DNA of 64,000 bases from Granulicella aggregans (lineage in GTDB: Bacteria > Acidobacteriota > Terriglobia > Terriglobales > Acidobacteriaceae): the NCBI RefSeq assembly GCF_014203275.1, contig NZ_JACHIP010000002.1, forward strand, positions 1,054,001-1,118,000, given 5' to 3'. A program made the translations under genes and the position numbers. Of this stretch, positions 9,616 through 19,357 are shown piece after piece. Every line of letters starts with the position of its first letter. The first letter of the stretch is position 1. Below the pieces are notes generated by a model, which searched no databases, was not told the DNA's origin, and was given only the letters and a program-made list of their open reading frames with translations.

Positions 9616-10542
9616 TTAGGAAGAAAGACTTCGAGCCAGGCGACGGACCTTTCGGCTCACCTTCTGACGAAGGGGTTCAGCAAATAGGTTCTGGAAATGA
9701 CGATCAACGCTTCGTAGAGGAATAAAATCGGGTGGATGGATCAAGGGAAAAGGAATCGCTGTTACGGGCGGTGTAAGCCGAGGATCCACCGTACTGGTAT
9801 GCGTTGAGCCCTGCCCAAAACCGATGTTCGTCACTAGGTTGACACGCGGAACAATTGTGAGCCCGTTATTCTTCAAGTGTGTATAGATCCACTGGTAGTC
9901 CCATGTGTTCCTGCCATTATTTTCATACATGTCATCAAAGATCCGAGTCCAAAATGCTACGGTCTTGGAACTTTCGAACACCTCGGAAAGCGCTTTAGCC
10001 CGCTTAAGTTCAGGCCATTTTTCCATGTGCCTGTCGTAACGCTGCCACTCAGTTCTCCAGGTCGCCCACCCCCATATACCGCCAAGCTGGGAAAAGAAGT
10101 AGCTGGAGTCAGTGTTCAAATGTTGTTCAACTAAATTTGTTCCCGAAATCGCTGCTATCCTGCTGTCTCCCCGATACCGTTCCAACAGTTCACGGCAGAA
10201 TGGGAAGAATGATGGAACGGGCAAGCAATCATCTTCGAGGATGATCGCCTCTTCAACCAAGGAGAAAACCCAATTCAGACCGCTGATAATTCGTTCCTGG
10301 CAGCCAAGGTTGGTGTCAGCAAAATTGGTGTAGACTTCGCATGGCCAATCGACACGACTAACAATTTCTCGCACCTGCTCACAAGCTTTCCCCTCGCCTG
10401 CCTTCGACGGACGAGGCCCATCCGCAATGAGCAGCAATCGGTTGGGCCGGACCTTCGCGATTGCTTCAAACACCCTCTGAGTGGTGCTGGGCCTATTAAA
10501 GACGAAAAATGCTACGGGAATTGAGAACGCCTCTGAACACAT
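9616..10542 (-). CDS. HlpA-like glycosyltransferase
   Basis: A 308-residue protein beginning IPVAFFVFNRPSTTQRVFEAI, followed by LLLIADGPRP and ILEDDCLPVPSFF. This matches the group often named hemolytic protein HlpA-like, which has a GT-A fold related to GT2 and GNT-I; LEDDC is the metal-binding acidic motif. GGIWGWATWRTEWQRYD is the other conserved block of this group. It heads the minus-strand block and is divergent from the flippase gene at 10730. Which sugar it transfers is unknown. Confidence 0.8.
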   Translation of the reverse strand: MCSEAFSIPVAFFVFNRPSTTQRVFEAIAKVRPNRLLLIADGPRPSKAGEGKACEQVREIVSRVDWPCEVYTNFADTNLGCQERIISGLNWVFSLVEEAIILEDDCLPVPSFFPFCRELLERYRGDSRIAAISGTNLVEQHLNTDSSYFFSQLGGIWGWATWRTEWQRYDRHMEKWPELKRAKALSEVFESSKTVAFWTRIFDDMYENNGRNTWDYQWIYTHLKNNGLTIVPRVNLVTNIGFGQGSTHTSTVDPRLTPPVTAIPFPLIHPPDFIPLRSVDRHFQNLFAEPLRQKVSRKVRRLARSLSS

Positions 10543-10729
10543 GAAGATAACCTAAAGCTCCCAAAGCAGTTGAAATGTAGAATATCATCCAGGATGGTAC
10601 ATAGAAAATTACGGTCGTAGCTCGGACGGTGTTCCTGGGCCGGCGATTCGTCGCTTGCGGTGGATCGCCGTGCAGTCAGACACTTTTGTTCCAAGGGCGG
10701 CTGCCAAATTTAGGAAGCAGGCATTAAAG

Positions 10730-12052
10730 ATGCAGTGGCTTCGTGAGCGTGGACTGCTAGAACTAAACAGGGTCGGCCCGGGTCTGCGCAAGATCATTGA
10801 AAACATGGGCTGGTTGCTGGTTGACCGCTTTGTACGAATGGGGATGGGGCTATTTGTAGGGGTGTGGGTTGCGCGGTACCTAGGACCAGCTCAATTTGGC
10901 AGTCTGAACTTCGCTCTTGCCTTCATCGCGCTGTTTACCACCGCTACCACCCTCGGCCTCGAGGGAATTCTGGTTCGCGAACTGCTCCACAATCCAAGAG
11001 ATACGGATGAAATGTTAGGTACGACCCTGGCACTTCGAACCGGCGGGGGTCTTCTATCAGTCGCTTTATCGATTGCAACCGTCAAGTTCATCCAGCCGCA
11101 TGACCAACAGGCGCTCATCCTGGTTAGCATCCTGTCATTTAACCTCATCTTTCAGGCATTCGACACCATTGATTCCTTCTTCCAATCAGAAGTAAAGTCA
11201 AAAATAACCGTCTGGGCGAAAAATTTGGCTTTTCTTCTGTTTGCCGGTATCCGAGTTTCGCTGATACATGTTAGGGCCCCGCTGTGGACCTTCGCTGCTT
11301 CCTACGCGGGCGAAATCGCATTTGGCGCTCTTTTCCTGACGCTTGGCTACCGGCTCAGCGGTGGCAGAATATTTGCATGGCGCGTCAGCAAGGCCCGGGC
11401 GATGTTGCTCTTGAAGGAGAGCTGGCCGGTGATCTTTTCGGGCATGGCGATCATGGTTTACATGCGCATAGACGCAGTAATGCTCAAGGTGATGCAAGGT
11501 GATCTCGCAGTTGGCCTGTATTCTGCAGCCACACGGGTCTCCGAGGTCTGGTACTTTATCCCGACGGCGATTGTATCCTCTGTTTCGCCTGCGATCATAC
11601 GCGCCAAAGATGATCCCACCTTGTTCTACGGTAGGCTTCGCAAGCTTTTTTCGATGATGACAATCACCGCCTGCGTTATTGGTGCAATCGTGGCGTTAGC
11701 CTCCCACGCCATCATCCGGACTCTTTATGCTAGTAGTTACAGTGGCGCTGCCCCCGTTCTTGCCGTTCATGTTTGGGCATCGGTTTTCGTCTTTTTGGGA
11801 GTTGCGCAATCACCTTGGGACCTTTCAAAAAATCTGTTGTCACTATCGCTTTATCGCACATTTAGTGGGGCAATCATCAATATCGTCATGAATTTATATC
11901 TGATACCCAGATATTCAGCAATGGGAGCCGCTATTGCTACTGTCGTTTCATATGCTATCTCCAGCGTATTTGCCAATGCGCTAAGTGCGCGGACTAGACC
12001 TATTTTCTTCATGCAGATGAAATCATTCCTTCCATATCGCTTTTGGATTTAG
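10730..12052 (+). CDS. Wzx-type flippase (MATE/MOP superfamily)
   Basis: Polytopic membrane protein of about 440 residues with the N-terminal block typical of polysaccharide flippases: WLLVDRFVRMGMGLFVGVWV, then RYLGPAQFGSLNFALAF. It should move lipid-linked repeat units across the inner membrane for the Wzy at 2610. I prefer the ATG at 10730, since the frame upstream to a TTG at 10655 is not conserved-looking. An ATG at 10805 just before WLLVDRF is also possible. The last 60 codons are closely matched by a decayed copy at 13,780-13,960. Confidence 0.87.
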   Translation: MQWLRERGLLELNRVGPGLRKIIENMGWLLVDRFVRMGMGLFVGVWVARYLGPAQFGSLNFALAFIALFTTATTLGLEGILVRELLHNPRDTDEMLGTTLALRTGGGLLSVALSIATVKFIQPHDQQALILVSILSFNLIFQAFDTIDSFFQSEVKSKITVWAKNLAFLLFAGIRVSLIHVRAPLWTFAASYAGEIAFGALFLTLGYRLSGGRIFAWRVSKARAMLLLKESWPVIFSGMAIMVYMRIDAVMLKVMQGDLAVGLYSAATRVSEVWYFIPTAIVSSVSPAIIRAKDDPTLFYGRLRKLFSMMTITACVIGAIVALASHAIIRTLYASSYSGAAPVLAVHVWASVFVFLGVAQSPWDLSKNLLSLSLYRTFSGAIINIVMNLYLIPRYSAMGAAIATVVSYAISSVFANALSARTRPIFFMQMKSFLPYRFWI

Positions 12053-12491
12053 AACGAATAAGATCTGTCATCGGAGCCTCTTCTAGCCCCTTCTGCTACG
12101 GAAAGAAGGACCTATAGCCCAGGTGCTCGTCAGCAACGGCAACGTGCCTAATCACTTCGCGAACTCGATCTCAACGCGAATCCGTTTCGGAATAGTTCTG
12201 ATAACCTCTCCAAGGGCTGGGCTGTCGAGTTTAGGAGGCTCGATGTGCGGCGCCTGAACGTCATTATTTGATATCCTAGCTTAGCTGACGGACAGGACAT
12301 GTTTGATCCTGCGGAGATGGCAGTTGCGCGATTCAAGTACATTAGCATCGGGCGTCTCGGGCTCACCCAAGTCGCGAGTTAAGTCTTCAATCCATCGAGT
12401 CTATTCCGGAACCCGGTCTATGCAGCACTTTCTGCTAATCTCGACTGCTGTTAAAATAGACCACACGGCAGCTTCTTAAAGGTCACAAATT
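12053..12491 (+). other. non-coding stretch after the flippase gene
   Basis: About 440 bases with no open frame I can support. Base use is less GC-rich than in the core genes. Given the two decayed genes just to the right, this may be eroded coding DNA, but I could not match any frame to a known family. Confidence 0.4.
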
Positions 12492-13327
12492 CCAAGAGAC
12501 ATCCTCGTTAGGGGAGCCACAGGCTTCCTCGGTTCTCACCTCTGCGACCATCTGCTTGGAGAAGGTTCTACGGTAGTAGGAGTCGATAATCTATGCTGAG
12601 GTAATCATAGAAATCTTGACCACCTCAGCAATGAACGGCGATTCGATTTGGTTGAACTGGATACCTGCACTCCGTTCGAGGTGGGTCCCGTTGATCTGCA
12701 TGCCTCTACGTCCTAGTGCTATGGCGATCCATAAGTACATCCTCAAGTGGAGACCTATTGGGAAATGTCAACCCAGTTGGCCCGAGGTCTGTCTATGACG
12801 AGGCAAAGCGTTTCTCCGAAGCCGCTGTGATGGCCTATAACAAGTCCCACAAGGTCAATACACACTTGGTACGGATTTTCAACACTTACGGCCCGCGGCT
12901 GCAGTCCAATGATGGGCGCGTCATATCGAACTTCATGATGCAAGCGCTTCGTGGTGAGCCGTTGACGGTGTATGGATTGGGATCGCAAACCCGCAGCTTT
13001 TGTTTTGTCTCTGATCTCGTCGAAGGGATTATGAGGCTGTCGCGATCGGATGAAGCGCTACCTGTCAACACTGGCAAACCTATTGAGTGGACCATCATCG
13101 AATGCGCACGCGAGGTCCTCTCGGTCACTGGATCAAAGGCGGTGACCGATTTTCGCGACGTCCCTACTGGTGACCCCACCCGACGCCGACCAGATATCAC
13201 CAAAGCGAAACGAATCCTCGATTGGGAACCCAGGATTACCCTATTTGAGTGGCTCGAAAGATCGCTTAGCTTCTTCCGGGACCACATTGCAACGGAGCAG
13301 TCGAAAGCAGAAATTGCGGAACAGTAG
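12492..13327 (+). pseudogene. UDP-glucuronate decarboxylase pseudogene (uxs-like)
   Basis: The 5' part reads as a good UXS start ([16 protein letters not shown], then VVGVDNL). It is broken by TGA at 12597, TAG at 12714 and TAA at 12732. An in-frame loss of about 45 codons joins VDL to ASTS, so the NLACPASP region expected in this family is missing. Near 12760 one G is lost between YW and GNVNP, shifting frame. From there a clean frame runs to 13327 with GNVNPVGPRSVYDEAKR (containing the catalytic YxxxK), RIFNTYGPR and SFCFVSDLVEG. An intact enzyme would turn UDP-glucuronate into UDP-xylose. No plausible start codon is left in frame. The gene is clearly dead as written. Confidence 0.88.
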
Positions 13328-13690
13328 ACTACTCCTAGGATTGCTCCAGCGGCACAGCATGCAGTCGCCAACTAACGCAAAGATACGCTCGCGGTATCGC
13401 GGGTCTGCAATCCAAGCCGGTGCGGGCTGATCCGTTGCACATGCTTACGGTCTACGAGGTGTGGGGTGACCTCGGGGCGTATCGAAACCGATATGGCTGC
13501 CAACGACGCGGGTATAACATTGGACTTTGCGAGTCGAGTGCCCTGTTATGGTTGCAGGCACCAATTCATAAGTTCACCTCGAAATAGGGTGCTCTCGACA
13601 GGTTTAGAGCGTCAAAGGGGCGTGTTCAATGATTTTTATTGCCATCGGTGCCCATGAAATCGATAATTTACAAGCAATGGGTCTAATGGC
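13328..13690 (+). other. non-coding stretch between two pseudogenes
   Basis: About 360 bases between the uxs-like pseudogene and the flippase remnant. I see no family match in any frame. It probably is eroded sequence from a rearrangement. Confidence 0.4.
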
Positions 13691-14009
13691 AGCCTGCGCA
13701 GGCTGTCCTCTCTGATGCCAATCACGGCTTGCGCGATCGGCACGATTGTTGCGCTGGCGTTAACCAGTCCCTTGGCGGGGCCGTAATCAACATAAGGATG
13801 AATCTTATCTGATTCACCGATGCTCAGCCATGGGAGCAGCCATTGCCACCGTCGTGTCATACGCGATCTCTGGAATGTTTGCCAATGCTTTGAGCGCGCG
13901 AACCAGACCCACCTTTCTGATGCAGATGAAATCCTTCATCCCGTATCGCTTCAACGGCGAGCCGTCTCAAATTTCTCCGGATAAACAAATGCGTTCATCT
14001 ATCGCCTAA
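13691..14009 (+). pseudogene. flippase (wzx) C-terminal remnant
   Basis: A decayed second copy of the flippase 3' end. The frame at 13691 reads SLRRLSSLMPITACAIGTIV, parallel to RLRKLFSMMTITACVIGAIV of the intact gene. It then jumps over the next 80 or so codons to a GAVINI-like stretch, is broken by stops and a shift near 13793-13830, and resumes as MGAAIATVVSYAISGMFANA and ends FIPYRFNG plus 17 more codons at TAA 14007. The nucleotide match to 11,880-12,050 is obvious by eye. Its end overlaps the stop of fcl on the other strand by a few bases. Confidence 0.85.
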
Positions 14010-15031
14010 ACATATCTAGCGGACATTCTTACCGCTGGCGATTCGGCAGTCGTAAGAATGTCCGAATACTCCCTATAAACAGCCGTCAGACCCTTCCGCA
14101 ACGATGTGCCCGCGTGCCAGCCCAGTTCTTTCATGCGGGATACATCCAACAATTTGCGTGGCGTGCCATCGGGTTTGGAAGTGTCGAATACGAGGCGTCC
14201 CTCGAAACCAACAACATCCCGAATCAGTTCAGCGAGTTCCTGCACCGTCAGATCCTCACCGCAGCCGATGTTGAGCAGGGGCGCTTGCGATTCGGAGGCC
14301 GCGATTGGTCCATATGCGTCGTCCGATAGTTTCATCAAGAAGACACAGGCATCCGCCATGTCATCAGAATGAAGGAACTCTCGCCTCACATTGCCGGTAC
14401 CCCACACAACTACCTCCGACGCGCCGACGAGTTTAGCCTCGTGCATCTTGCGGAGTAAGGCGGGAAGCACATGGGAACCCGCAAGATCATAGTTGTCGTT
14501 AGGTCCGTAGAGGTTGGTCGGCATGGCCGATATGTACCGCGTCCCATACTGACGATTGAACGCCCAGCACATTTCGACACCAGCGATTTTGGCCACGGCG
14601 TAGGGGCGGTTAGTGGACTCAAGCGGGCCGGTTAGCATGTACTCCTCACGGATTGGCTGAGGACAGTCCCGAGGATAAATGCAGCTGGAGCCAAAAAAAA
14701 GCAAGCGCCGCACGCCCACGTCATACGCAGCTTGAATCACGTTGGTTTGAATCGCCAGGTTCTCGTGAATAAACTCTGCGGGACGCGTATTGTTAGCCAG
14801 GATTCCACCAACCTTGGCCGCTGCAAGAAAGACGTGCTCCGGACGCTCTTTCGCAAAGAAGCTAGCCACCGCAGCCTGATCCGTTAGATCAAGCTCCTGA
14901 TGGGAGCGCACCAAGACTTTGCTGCATCCTTCGCGCTCCAGCCGCCTTACAATGGCCGACCCTGCAAGCCCGCGATGACCCGCAACATAGATCTTGGAGT
15001 TGGCAAGCAGTGGGCTATTCATGGTATTCAT
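14006..15031 (-). CDS. fcl: GDP-L-fucose synthase
   Basis: Makes GDP-L-fucose from GDP-4-keto-6-deoxymannose by epimerisation and NADPH reduction. The sequence has the SDR nucleotide motif [28 protein letters not shown], the active-site block [16 protein letters not shown], and YAVAKIAG with the catalytic Yxxx[11 protein letters not shown] and [14 protein letters not shown] are also standard for this enzyme. Length 341 is near the usual 310-330. It overlaps gmd by 17 bases, so the two steps are co-expressed. Confidence 0.96.
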   Translation of the reverse strand: MNTMNSPLLANSKIYVAGHRGLAGSAIVRRLEREGCSKVLVRSHQELDLTDQAAVASFFAKERPEHVFLAAAKVGGILANNTRPAEFIHENLAIQTNVIQAAYDVGVRRLLFFGSSCIYPRDCPQPIREEYMLTGPLESTNRPYAVAKIAGVEMCWAFNRQYGTRYISAMPTNLYGPNDNYDLAGSHVLPALLRKMHEAKLVGASEVVVWGTGNVRREFLHSDDMADACVFLMKLSDDAYGPIAASESQAPLLNIGCGEDLTVQELAELIRDVVGFEGRLVFDTSKPDGTPRKLLDVSRMKELGWHAGTSLRKGLTAVYREYSDILTTAESPAVRMSARYV

Positions 15032-16100
15032 ACACCCCGTATCCGTGCTCTTTCACAAGCTGATCTCTCTCCGCGGCCAATAGATCAGCTTCGACCATCT
15101 CTTTTACTAGACCTTCCAGTTTGACGGTGGGCTTCCACCCCAGCCGCTCATGGGCATAGCTCGGGTCGCCAAGAAGAGTTTCAACCTCGGCGGGACGAAA
15201 GTATCTCGGATCGACGACGACCACGGTGCAACCGTTTTGATCCATCGCCGTCTCCTCGACACCATTCCCCCGCCATTCCAGTTCGATGCGGAGCGCCCGA
15301 GCCGCAAACGTCGTAAACTCCCGGACGCTGTGCTGGATCCCAGTCGCGATTACAAAATCTTCGGCGGTCTCTTGCTGTAGCATGCGCCACTGCATCTCCA
15401 CATAATCCCGCGCATGGCCCCAGTCTCTAAGAGAATCCAAATTTCCCAGGTAGAGCTTGTCCTGCAACCCGAGCTTGATACGCGCCAAGGCGCGTGTGAT
15501 CTTCCTGGTAACGAAGGTTTCGCCCCGCAGCGGCGACTCGTGATTGAAGAGAATACCGTTGCAGGCATACATGCCGTACGCTTCGCGGTAATTCACCGTG
15601 ATCCAGTATGCGTAAAGCTTTGCGACTGCGTAAGGGGACCTTGGATAGAAAGGTGTCTTCTCAGTCTGGGGTACCTGCTGCACCAATCCATAGAGCTCCG
15701 AGGTTGAGGCCTGATAAAACCGAGTCTTCGCATCCATCCCAAGAATGCGAATCGCCTCCAGCAGCCGCAGAGTGCCAAGCCCGTCGACATTCCCTGTGTA
15801 CTCCGGTTGCTCAAACGAGACGGCGACATGGCTTTGCGCTCCAAGGTTGTAGATCTCGTCCGGCTGCACCTTTTGAACAATATTGATCAAGCTGGTCGAA
15901 TCGGCTAAATCACCGTAGTGGAGCACGAAGTTGCGTCCAGCGATGTGAGGATCCTGGTAGAGATGGTCAATGCGGTTTGTGTTGAAGAGGGAGCTGCGCC
16001 TCTTGATACCATGAACCTCATACCCCTTACGAAGAAGAAGCTCAGCTAAATAGGCGCCATCCTGCCCGGTGACACCTGTGATCAATGCAACTTTTGCCAC
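15015..16100 (-). CDS. gmd: GDP-mannose 4,6-dehydratase
   Basis: First step of GDP-L-fucose (or GDP-rhamnose) synthesis. Motifs are [41 protein letters not shown], the catalytic [10 protein letters not shown], and [17 protein letters not shown] take the GTG at 16100 as start: AGGAG sits four bases upstream and VAKVALITG is how most family members begin. An ATG at 16127 would add nine residues. The gene leads the gmd-fcl operon and is divergent from the GT2 gene at 16249. With fcl it implies a fucose-containing glycan. Confidence 0.95.
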   Translation of the reverse strand: MAKVALITGVTGQDGAYLAELLLRKGYEVHGIKRRSSLFNTNRIDHLYQDPHIAGRNFVLHYGDLADSTSLINIVQKVQPDEIYNLGAQSHVAVSFEQPEYTGNVDGLGTLRLLEAIRILGMDAKTRFYQASTSELYGLVQQVPQTEKTPFYPRSPYAVAKLYAYWITVNYREAYGMYACNGILFNHESPLRGETFVTRKITRALARIKLGLQDKLYLGNLDSLRDWGHARDYVEMQWRMLQQETAEDFVIATGIQHSVREFTTFAARALRIELEWRGNGVEETAMDQNGCTVVVVDPRYFRPAEVETLLGDPSYAHERLGWKPTVKLEGLVKEMVEADLLAAERDQLVKEHGYGVYEYHE

Positions 16101-16248
16101 GTGACTCCTTACAACCTTGCTACTCATTTACGCCAGCGCTTGATTATATTGATCGGCGGCTCTGGAGCAAAAGCAGTCAGATCTGAATGCCGTCTAGCCA
16201 GTCCCAATACCACCCCGCATCCGCGTCAGCAACTCATCTTGAGCCTGA

Positions 16249-17202
16249 TTGAATGCGCTACACTTAAAGGCCATGCTGAACGTCATTGTCCCGACGCTGA
16301 ACGCCGCCAAGGACTGGCCGCGTTTTGCACCTGCCATCCTCAAGTGCGTCCGTCCAGAGCAAGTGCTGATTGTAGATTCTGAATCCACCGACGACACAAT
16401 CGAACTTGCAAGCGAGGCCGGGTTCAAGCTGTGTTCCGTGGCGAGGGCAAAGTTCAATCATGGTGGCACACGTCAGATGGCTGCAGAGATGTTGCCCGAT
16501 GCCGAGATTCTCGTGTACATGACTCAGGATGCGGTGCTCGCCGAACCTGATGCGCTGGCAAAACTGCAAGCCGCCTTCGGCGACCCCAACGTTGCTGCGG
16601 TATATGGAAGACAGTTACCTCGGCCGGGAGCGGACCCCATTGAGATTCATGCCCGGAATTTCAACTATCCAGCCCTATCGCAGACTCGGTCCCTGAGCAG
16701 CCGCAAACAGTTCGGCATTAAGACGGTCTTTCTTTCAAACTCCCTGGCCGCATATCGCCGTTCTGCCTTGATGGAAGTGGGTGGTTTCCCCACGAACGTG
16801 ATCTTTGGTGAAGACACCATCACCGCTGCCCGCATGCTGCTCGCCGGCTACAAGATAGGGTATGTTGCGGAGGCACGCGCCTATCACAGTCATTCCTATA
16901 CCTGGATGCAGGAGTTCAAAAGATACTTCGACATAGGAGTTCTGCATAGCCGCGAGCATTGGTTGCTCGAAGAGTTTGGTCAAGCGAGCGGAGAAGGTAA
17001 GCGCTTTTTGCAGTCTGAGTTGACCTACCTGTGGCGGAATGCCGCAGCACAGCTACCCGTCGCGCTAACGCGTACCTTTGGCAAGATGCTCGGATATCGC
17101 TTAGGCCGGGCAGAAGATCAACTTCCGCTCGAAATCAAGCGCCGGCTGAGCATGCACCCCGGTTTCTGGGTGAAACCAGTTGCTAACACTCACGGCTTGT
17201 AG
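16249..17202 (+). CDS. family 2 glycosyltransferase (rhamnosyltransferase-like)
   Basis: GT2 enzyme of 317 residues, or 309 if it starts at the ATG at 16273, where MLNVIVPTLNA is a more typical opening. Motifs are VLIVDSESTDDT, YMTQDAVLAEPDAL in place of the DxD motif, SNSLAAYRR, and FGEDTITAARML. This set is typical of the rhamnosyl/fucosyl-transferase-like GT2 branch. It sits beside gmd-fcl on the opposite strand, so fucose is a reasonable but unproven donor. It is the last intact gene before the integrase remnant. Confidence 0.86.
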   Translation: MNALHLKAMLNVIVPTLNAAKDWPRFAPAILKCVRPEQVLIVDSESTDDTIELASEAGFKLCSVARAKFNHGGTRQMAAEMLPDAEILVYMTQDAVLAEPDALAKLQAAFGDPNVAAVYGRQLPRPGADPIEIHARNFNYPALSQTRSLSSRKQFGIKTVFLSNSLAAYRRSALMEVGGFPTNVIFGEDTITAARMLLAGYKIGYVAEARAYHSHSYTWMQEFKRYFDIGVLHSREHWLLEEFGQASGEGKRFLQSELTYLWRNAAAQLPVALTRTFGKMLGYRLGRAEDQLPLEIKRRLSMHPGFWVKPVANTHGL

Positions 17203-17230
17203 CAGCGAAGCCGCTCCTCCGTGCTCTGAA

Positions 17231-17549
17231 CTATTTAGGCACCACCGAGACAAAAGAGTTTGCAATCGACACGTGCTTCGCTTGCCGCTCCGTCTTCCTC
17301 TCCTCGATTGGGTCAACCTTGGCAGCGAGCAGCCTCCTGGCCTGCCGGTGTCCGTCGCGGGCCAAAGCTAAGTAAAGCTCGGGATACCGTCCAAGGGTCA
17401 TCGTCTTGTGCTTGCCCTCAAACCCATAGGACCAGCGCCAGAGCTTGCCTCCTGCAGGCGTGCCCCAAAGGCAGGCCCCCGCTATCGCTCAGCTTGTATG
17501 GCTTTGCTTGAAGCCTCTCCTTTTTGACGTCAGTGTCGCTGAGCGACAT
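17231..17549 (-). pseudogene. P4-type tyrosine integrase, N-terminal remnant
   Basis: The minus strand starts at ATG 17549 with MSLSDTDVKKERLQAKPYKL then SDSGGL, the classic start of integrases with an Arm-DNA-binding domain (DUF4102). About one base is lost after GGLPLG (near 17470), so the frame shifts and continues as TPAGGKLWRWSYGFEGKHKT, then MTLGRYPELYLALARD and LLAAKVDPIEERK. It ends at a stop at 17231 after about 108 codons, where the family would go on for about 300 more. The catalytic domain is absent. It reads away from the 3' end of tRNA-Ser, which lies 180 bases off, the usual layout of an integrated island. Confidence 0.88.
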
Positions 17550-17662
17550 GATCGTCGCCCTCCAGATTCCGACATACCCACATCTCGCAAGCCGCATACC
17601 CACAGATGTAGCCGCACCGGGAGTCGGCTGTCGTAATACGTTACTGGATCACATTAACCATA

Positions 17663-17685
17663 AAACCCCAGCATTTGCTGGGGTT
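17663..17685 (-). terminator. rho-independent terminator after tRNA-Ser
   Basis: A ten-pair inverted repeat (AAACCCCAGCA with TGCTGGGGTTT, three-base loop) followed, on the minus strand, by a T-rich tract. It lies 45 bases beyond the 3' end of the minus-strand tRNA-Ser and should end that transcript before the integrase remnant. Confidence 0.75.
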
Positions 17686-17730
17686 TCAGCTCTGAATCTG
17701 GATGTTATCAGGCTCCTTTGAATCGATAAA

Positions 17731-17820
17731 TGGCGGAAGAGGAGGGATTCGAACCCCCGATACCCTTTCAGGTACGCCAGTTTTCAAGACTGGAGCCATC
17801 AACCACTCGGCCACTCTTCC
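17731..17820 (-). tRNA. tRNA-Ser(UGA)
   Basis: Read on the minus strand, GGAAGAG at 17820 pairs with CTCTTCC, followed by G and an encoded CCA at 17733-17731. The anticodon arm CCAGT-CTTGAAA-ACTGG gives anticodon UGA (serine). The long variable arm typical of class II tRNAs is present (CGTACCTGAAAGGGTATCG), and the T-arm has GTTCGAATC. The 3' half is a usual integration site, and an integrase remnant lies just beyond it. Confidence 0.97.
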
Positions 17821-17959
17821 TTACCTCAAGTCTAGTCGACCCCAACCACCGGTGCCAAGCTCTTCTCTCTGCAACAGACGGGCCATCCCCCACAAACAAT
17901 GCGCCGACAAACCCCTCGAAAGCGTCTAAAGTTTTAGGAAGAGACATTTACCAAGCCCC

Positions 17960-19282
17960 ATGGCGACCGCGAACATCCCAAATCTCGAAACCGCTTCACC
18001 CAGCACCGAGTCGCGGCGCAACGCCGGCTCCAGGCGCCGCTTCGAGCGCACCCTAGCCAGCGCCCGCAAGACCATGATGTTCAGCGAGGTCCTCCAGCTC
18101 GCCTACGACAGCTTCAAGGCCAGCAAGGTCCGCTTCCTCCTCACCATGCTCGGCATGGTCATCGGCTCCGCGTCCATCGTGCTCGTCGTTACCCTCGGCC
18201 TCACCGGCAAGGAGTACGCCCTCAACCTCATCTCCTCCATCGGTCCCAACATGATCGAGATGCAGTACTCCGGCGGCAGCATCGCCGGCCCCGACAACAC
18301 CACCAACCCCGACTTCATGACCCGCGAAGACATGCTCGCCGTCCAGGAGCAGGTCCCCGGCCTCGCCGCCGCCTCCCCCATGCTCGAGGCCCACGACAAC
18401 GTCAACATCGGCGACGGCCTCACCAAGAACGTCATGATCCTCGGCGTCTCCCCGCAATATAAAGACGTCCGCAACTCCGTCGTCGTCGCCGGCCGCTTCT
18501 TCGACGACCAGGACGCCACCGGCCACACCAAGGTCGCCGTCCTCGTCGAACCCCTCGCCATCACCCTCTTCGGCTCAGCCGACGGCGCCGTCGGCCAGAC
18601 CCTCAGCATCCGCGGCATCCCCTTCACCATCATCGGTGTCTTCAAGGAGCGCATCAACACCTTCGGCCAGTCGGAGATCAGTGAGCAGACCATGCTCATC
18701 CCCTACACCGTCGCCCGCTACTTCACCGGCACCGACACCGTCAAAGAAATCTTCTTCTCCACCAAGAGCACCAGCTCCGTAACCACCGCCTCCGCTCAGA
18801 TCCTCAAGATCATCCAGGGGCGCCACCGCGCCTCGTCCGTCTACAAAGCCTTCGTGATGACACCCGTGCTCGAACTCATGGGCAAGATCGCCAACATGCT
18901 CACCCTGGTTCTCACACTGGCAGCGTTTGTCACCCTGATCGTCAGCGGCGTCGGCATCATGAACTCCATGCTCGCCAACGTCCAGGCCCGCGTCAAAGAG
19001 ATCGGCATCCGCAAAGCCCTCGGCGCCACCAGCCGCGAGATCCGCCTCCAGTTCCTCACCGAAGCCGTCTTCCTCTCGCTCAGCGGAGGCCTCGTCGGCA
19101 CCCTCATCGGCCTCGCCATCCCGTTCTCCGTCCGCTTCTTCACACCCTTTGCGATCCCCGTGGACTGGTGGTCCGCAATAGTCGCACTAGCCACCTCGAT
19201 GATCGTCGGCATCGTCTTCGGCACCCTCCCCGCTAACCGCGCCGCACGCCTGAACCCCGTCGACACGCTTAAATACGAATAG
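17960..19282 (+). CDS. MacB/FtsX-type ABC transporter permease
   Basis: A 440-residue permease with the MacB layout. TM1 is in AYDSFKASKVRFLLTMLGMVIGS (about residues 50-75). A periplasmic MacB_PCD domain fills about 80-270. A FtsX domain with three TM segments lies at the C-terminus, holding the signature NSMLANVQARVKEIGIRKALGA. No ATPase gene is adjacent, so it must pair with an ATP-binding subunit encoded elsewhere. An ATG at 18074 just before FSEVLQ is another possible start; the first 38 residues are low-complexity. It probably exports a substrate or works on lipoproteins; nothing shows which. Confidence 0.85.
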   Translation: MATANIPNLETASPSTESRRNAGSRRRFERTLASARKTMMFSEVLQLAYDSFKASKVRFLLTMLGMVIGSASIVLVVTLGLTGKEYALNLISSIGPNMIEMQYSGGSIAGPDNTTNPDFMTREDMLAVQEQVPGLAAASPMLEAHDNVNIGDGLTKNVMILGVSPQYKDVRNSVVVAGRFFDDQDATGHTKVAVLVEPLAITLFGSADGAVGQTLSIRGIPFTIIGVFKERINTFGQSEISEQTMLIPYTVARYFTGTDTVKEIFFSTKSTSSVTTASAQILKIIQGRHRASSVYKAFVMTPVLELMGKIANMLTLVLTLAAFVTLIVSGVGIMNSMLANVQARVKEIGIRKALGATSREIRLQFLTEAVFLSLSGGLVGTLIGLAIPFSVRFFTPFAIPVDWWSAIVALATSMIVGIVFGTLPANRAARLNPVDTLKYE

Positions 19283-19357
19283 ACCGTCACCACGAAATAG
19301 AGCCTGAAAAACGCTACCTCACATGCGGGCGATTACGTCGATCGTTTGTGATACGCT

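Noticed and set aside
12148..12366. 72-codon minus-strand frame in the gap after the flippase
   Set aside because: No homology, no ribosome site and an odd composition; likely chance.
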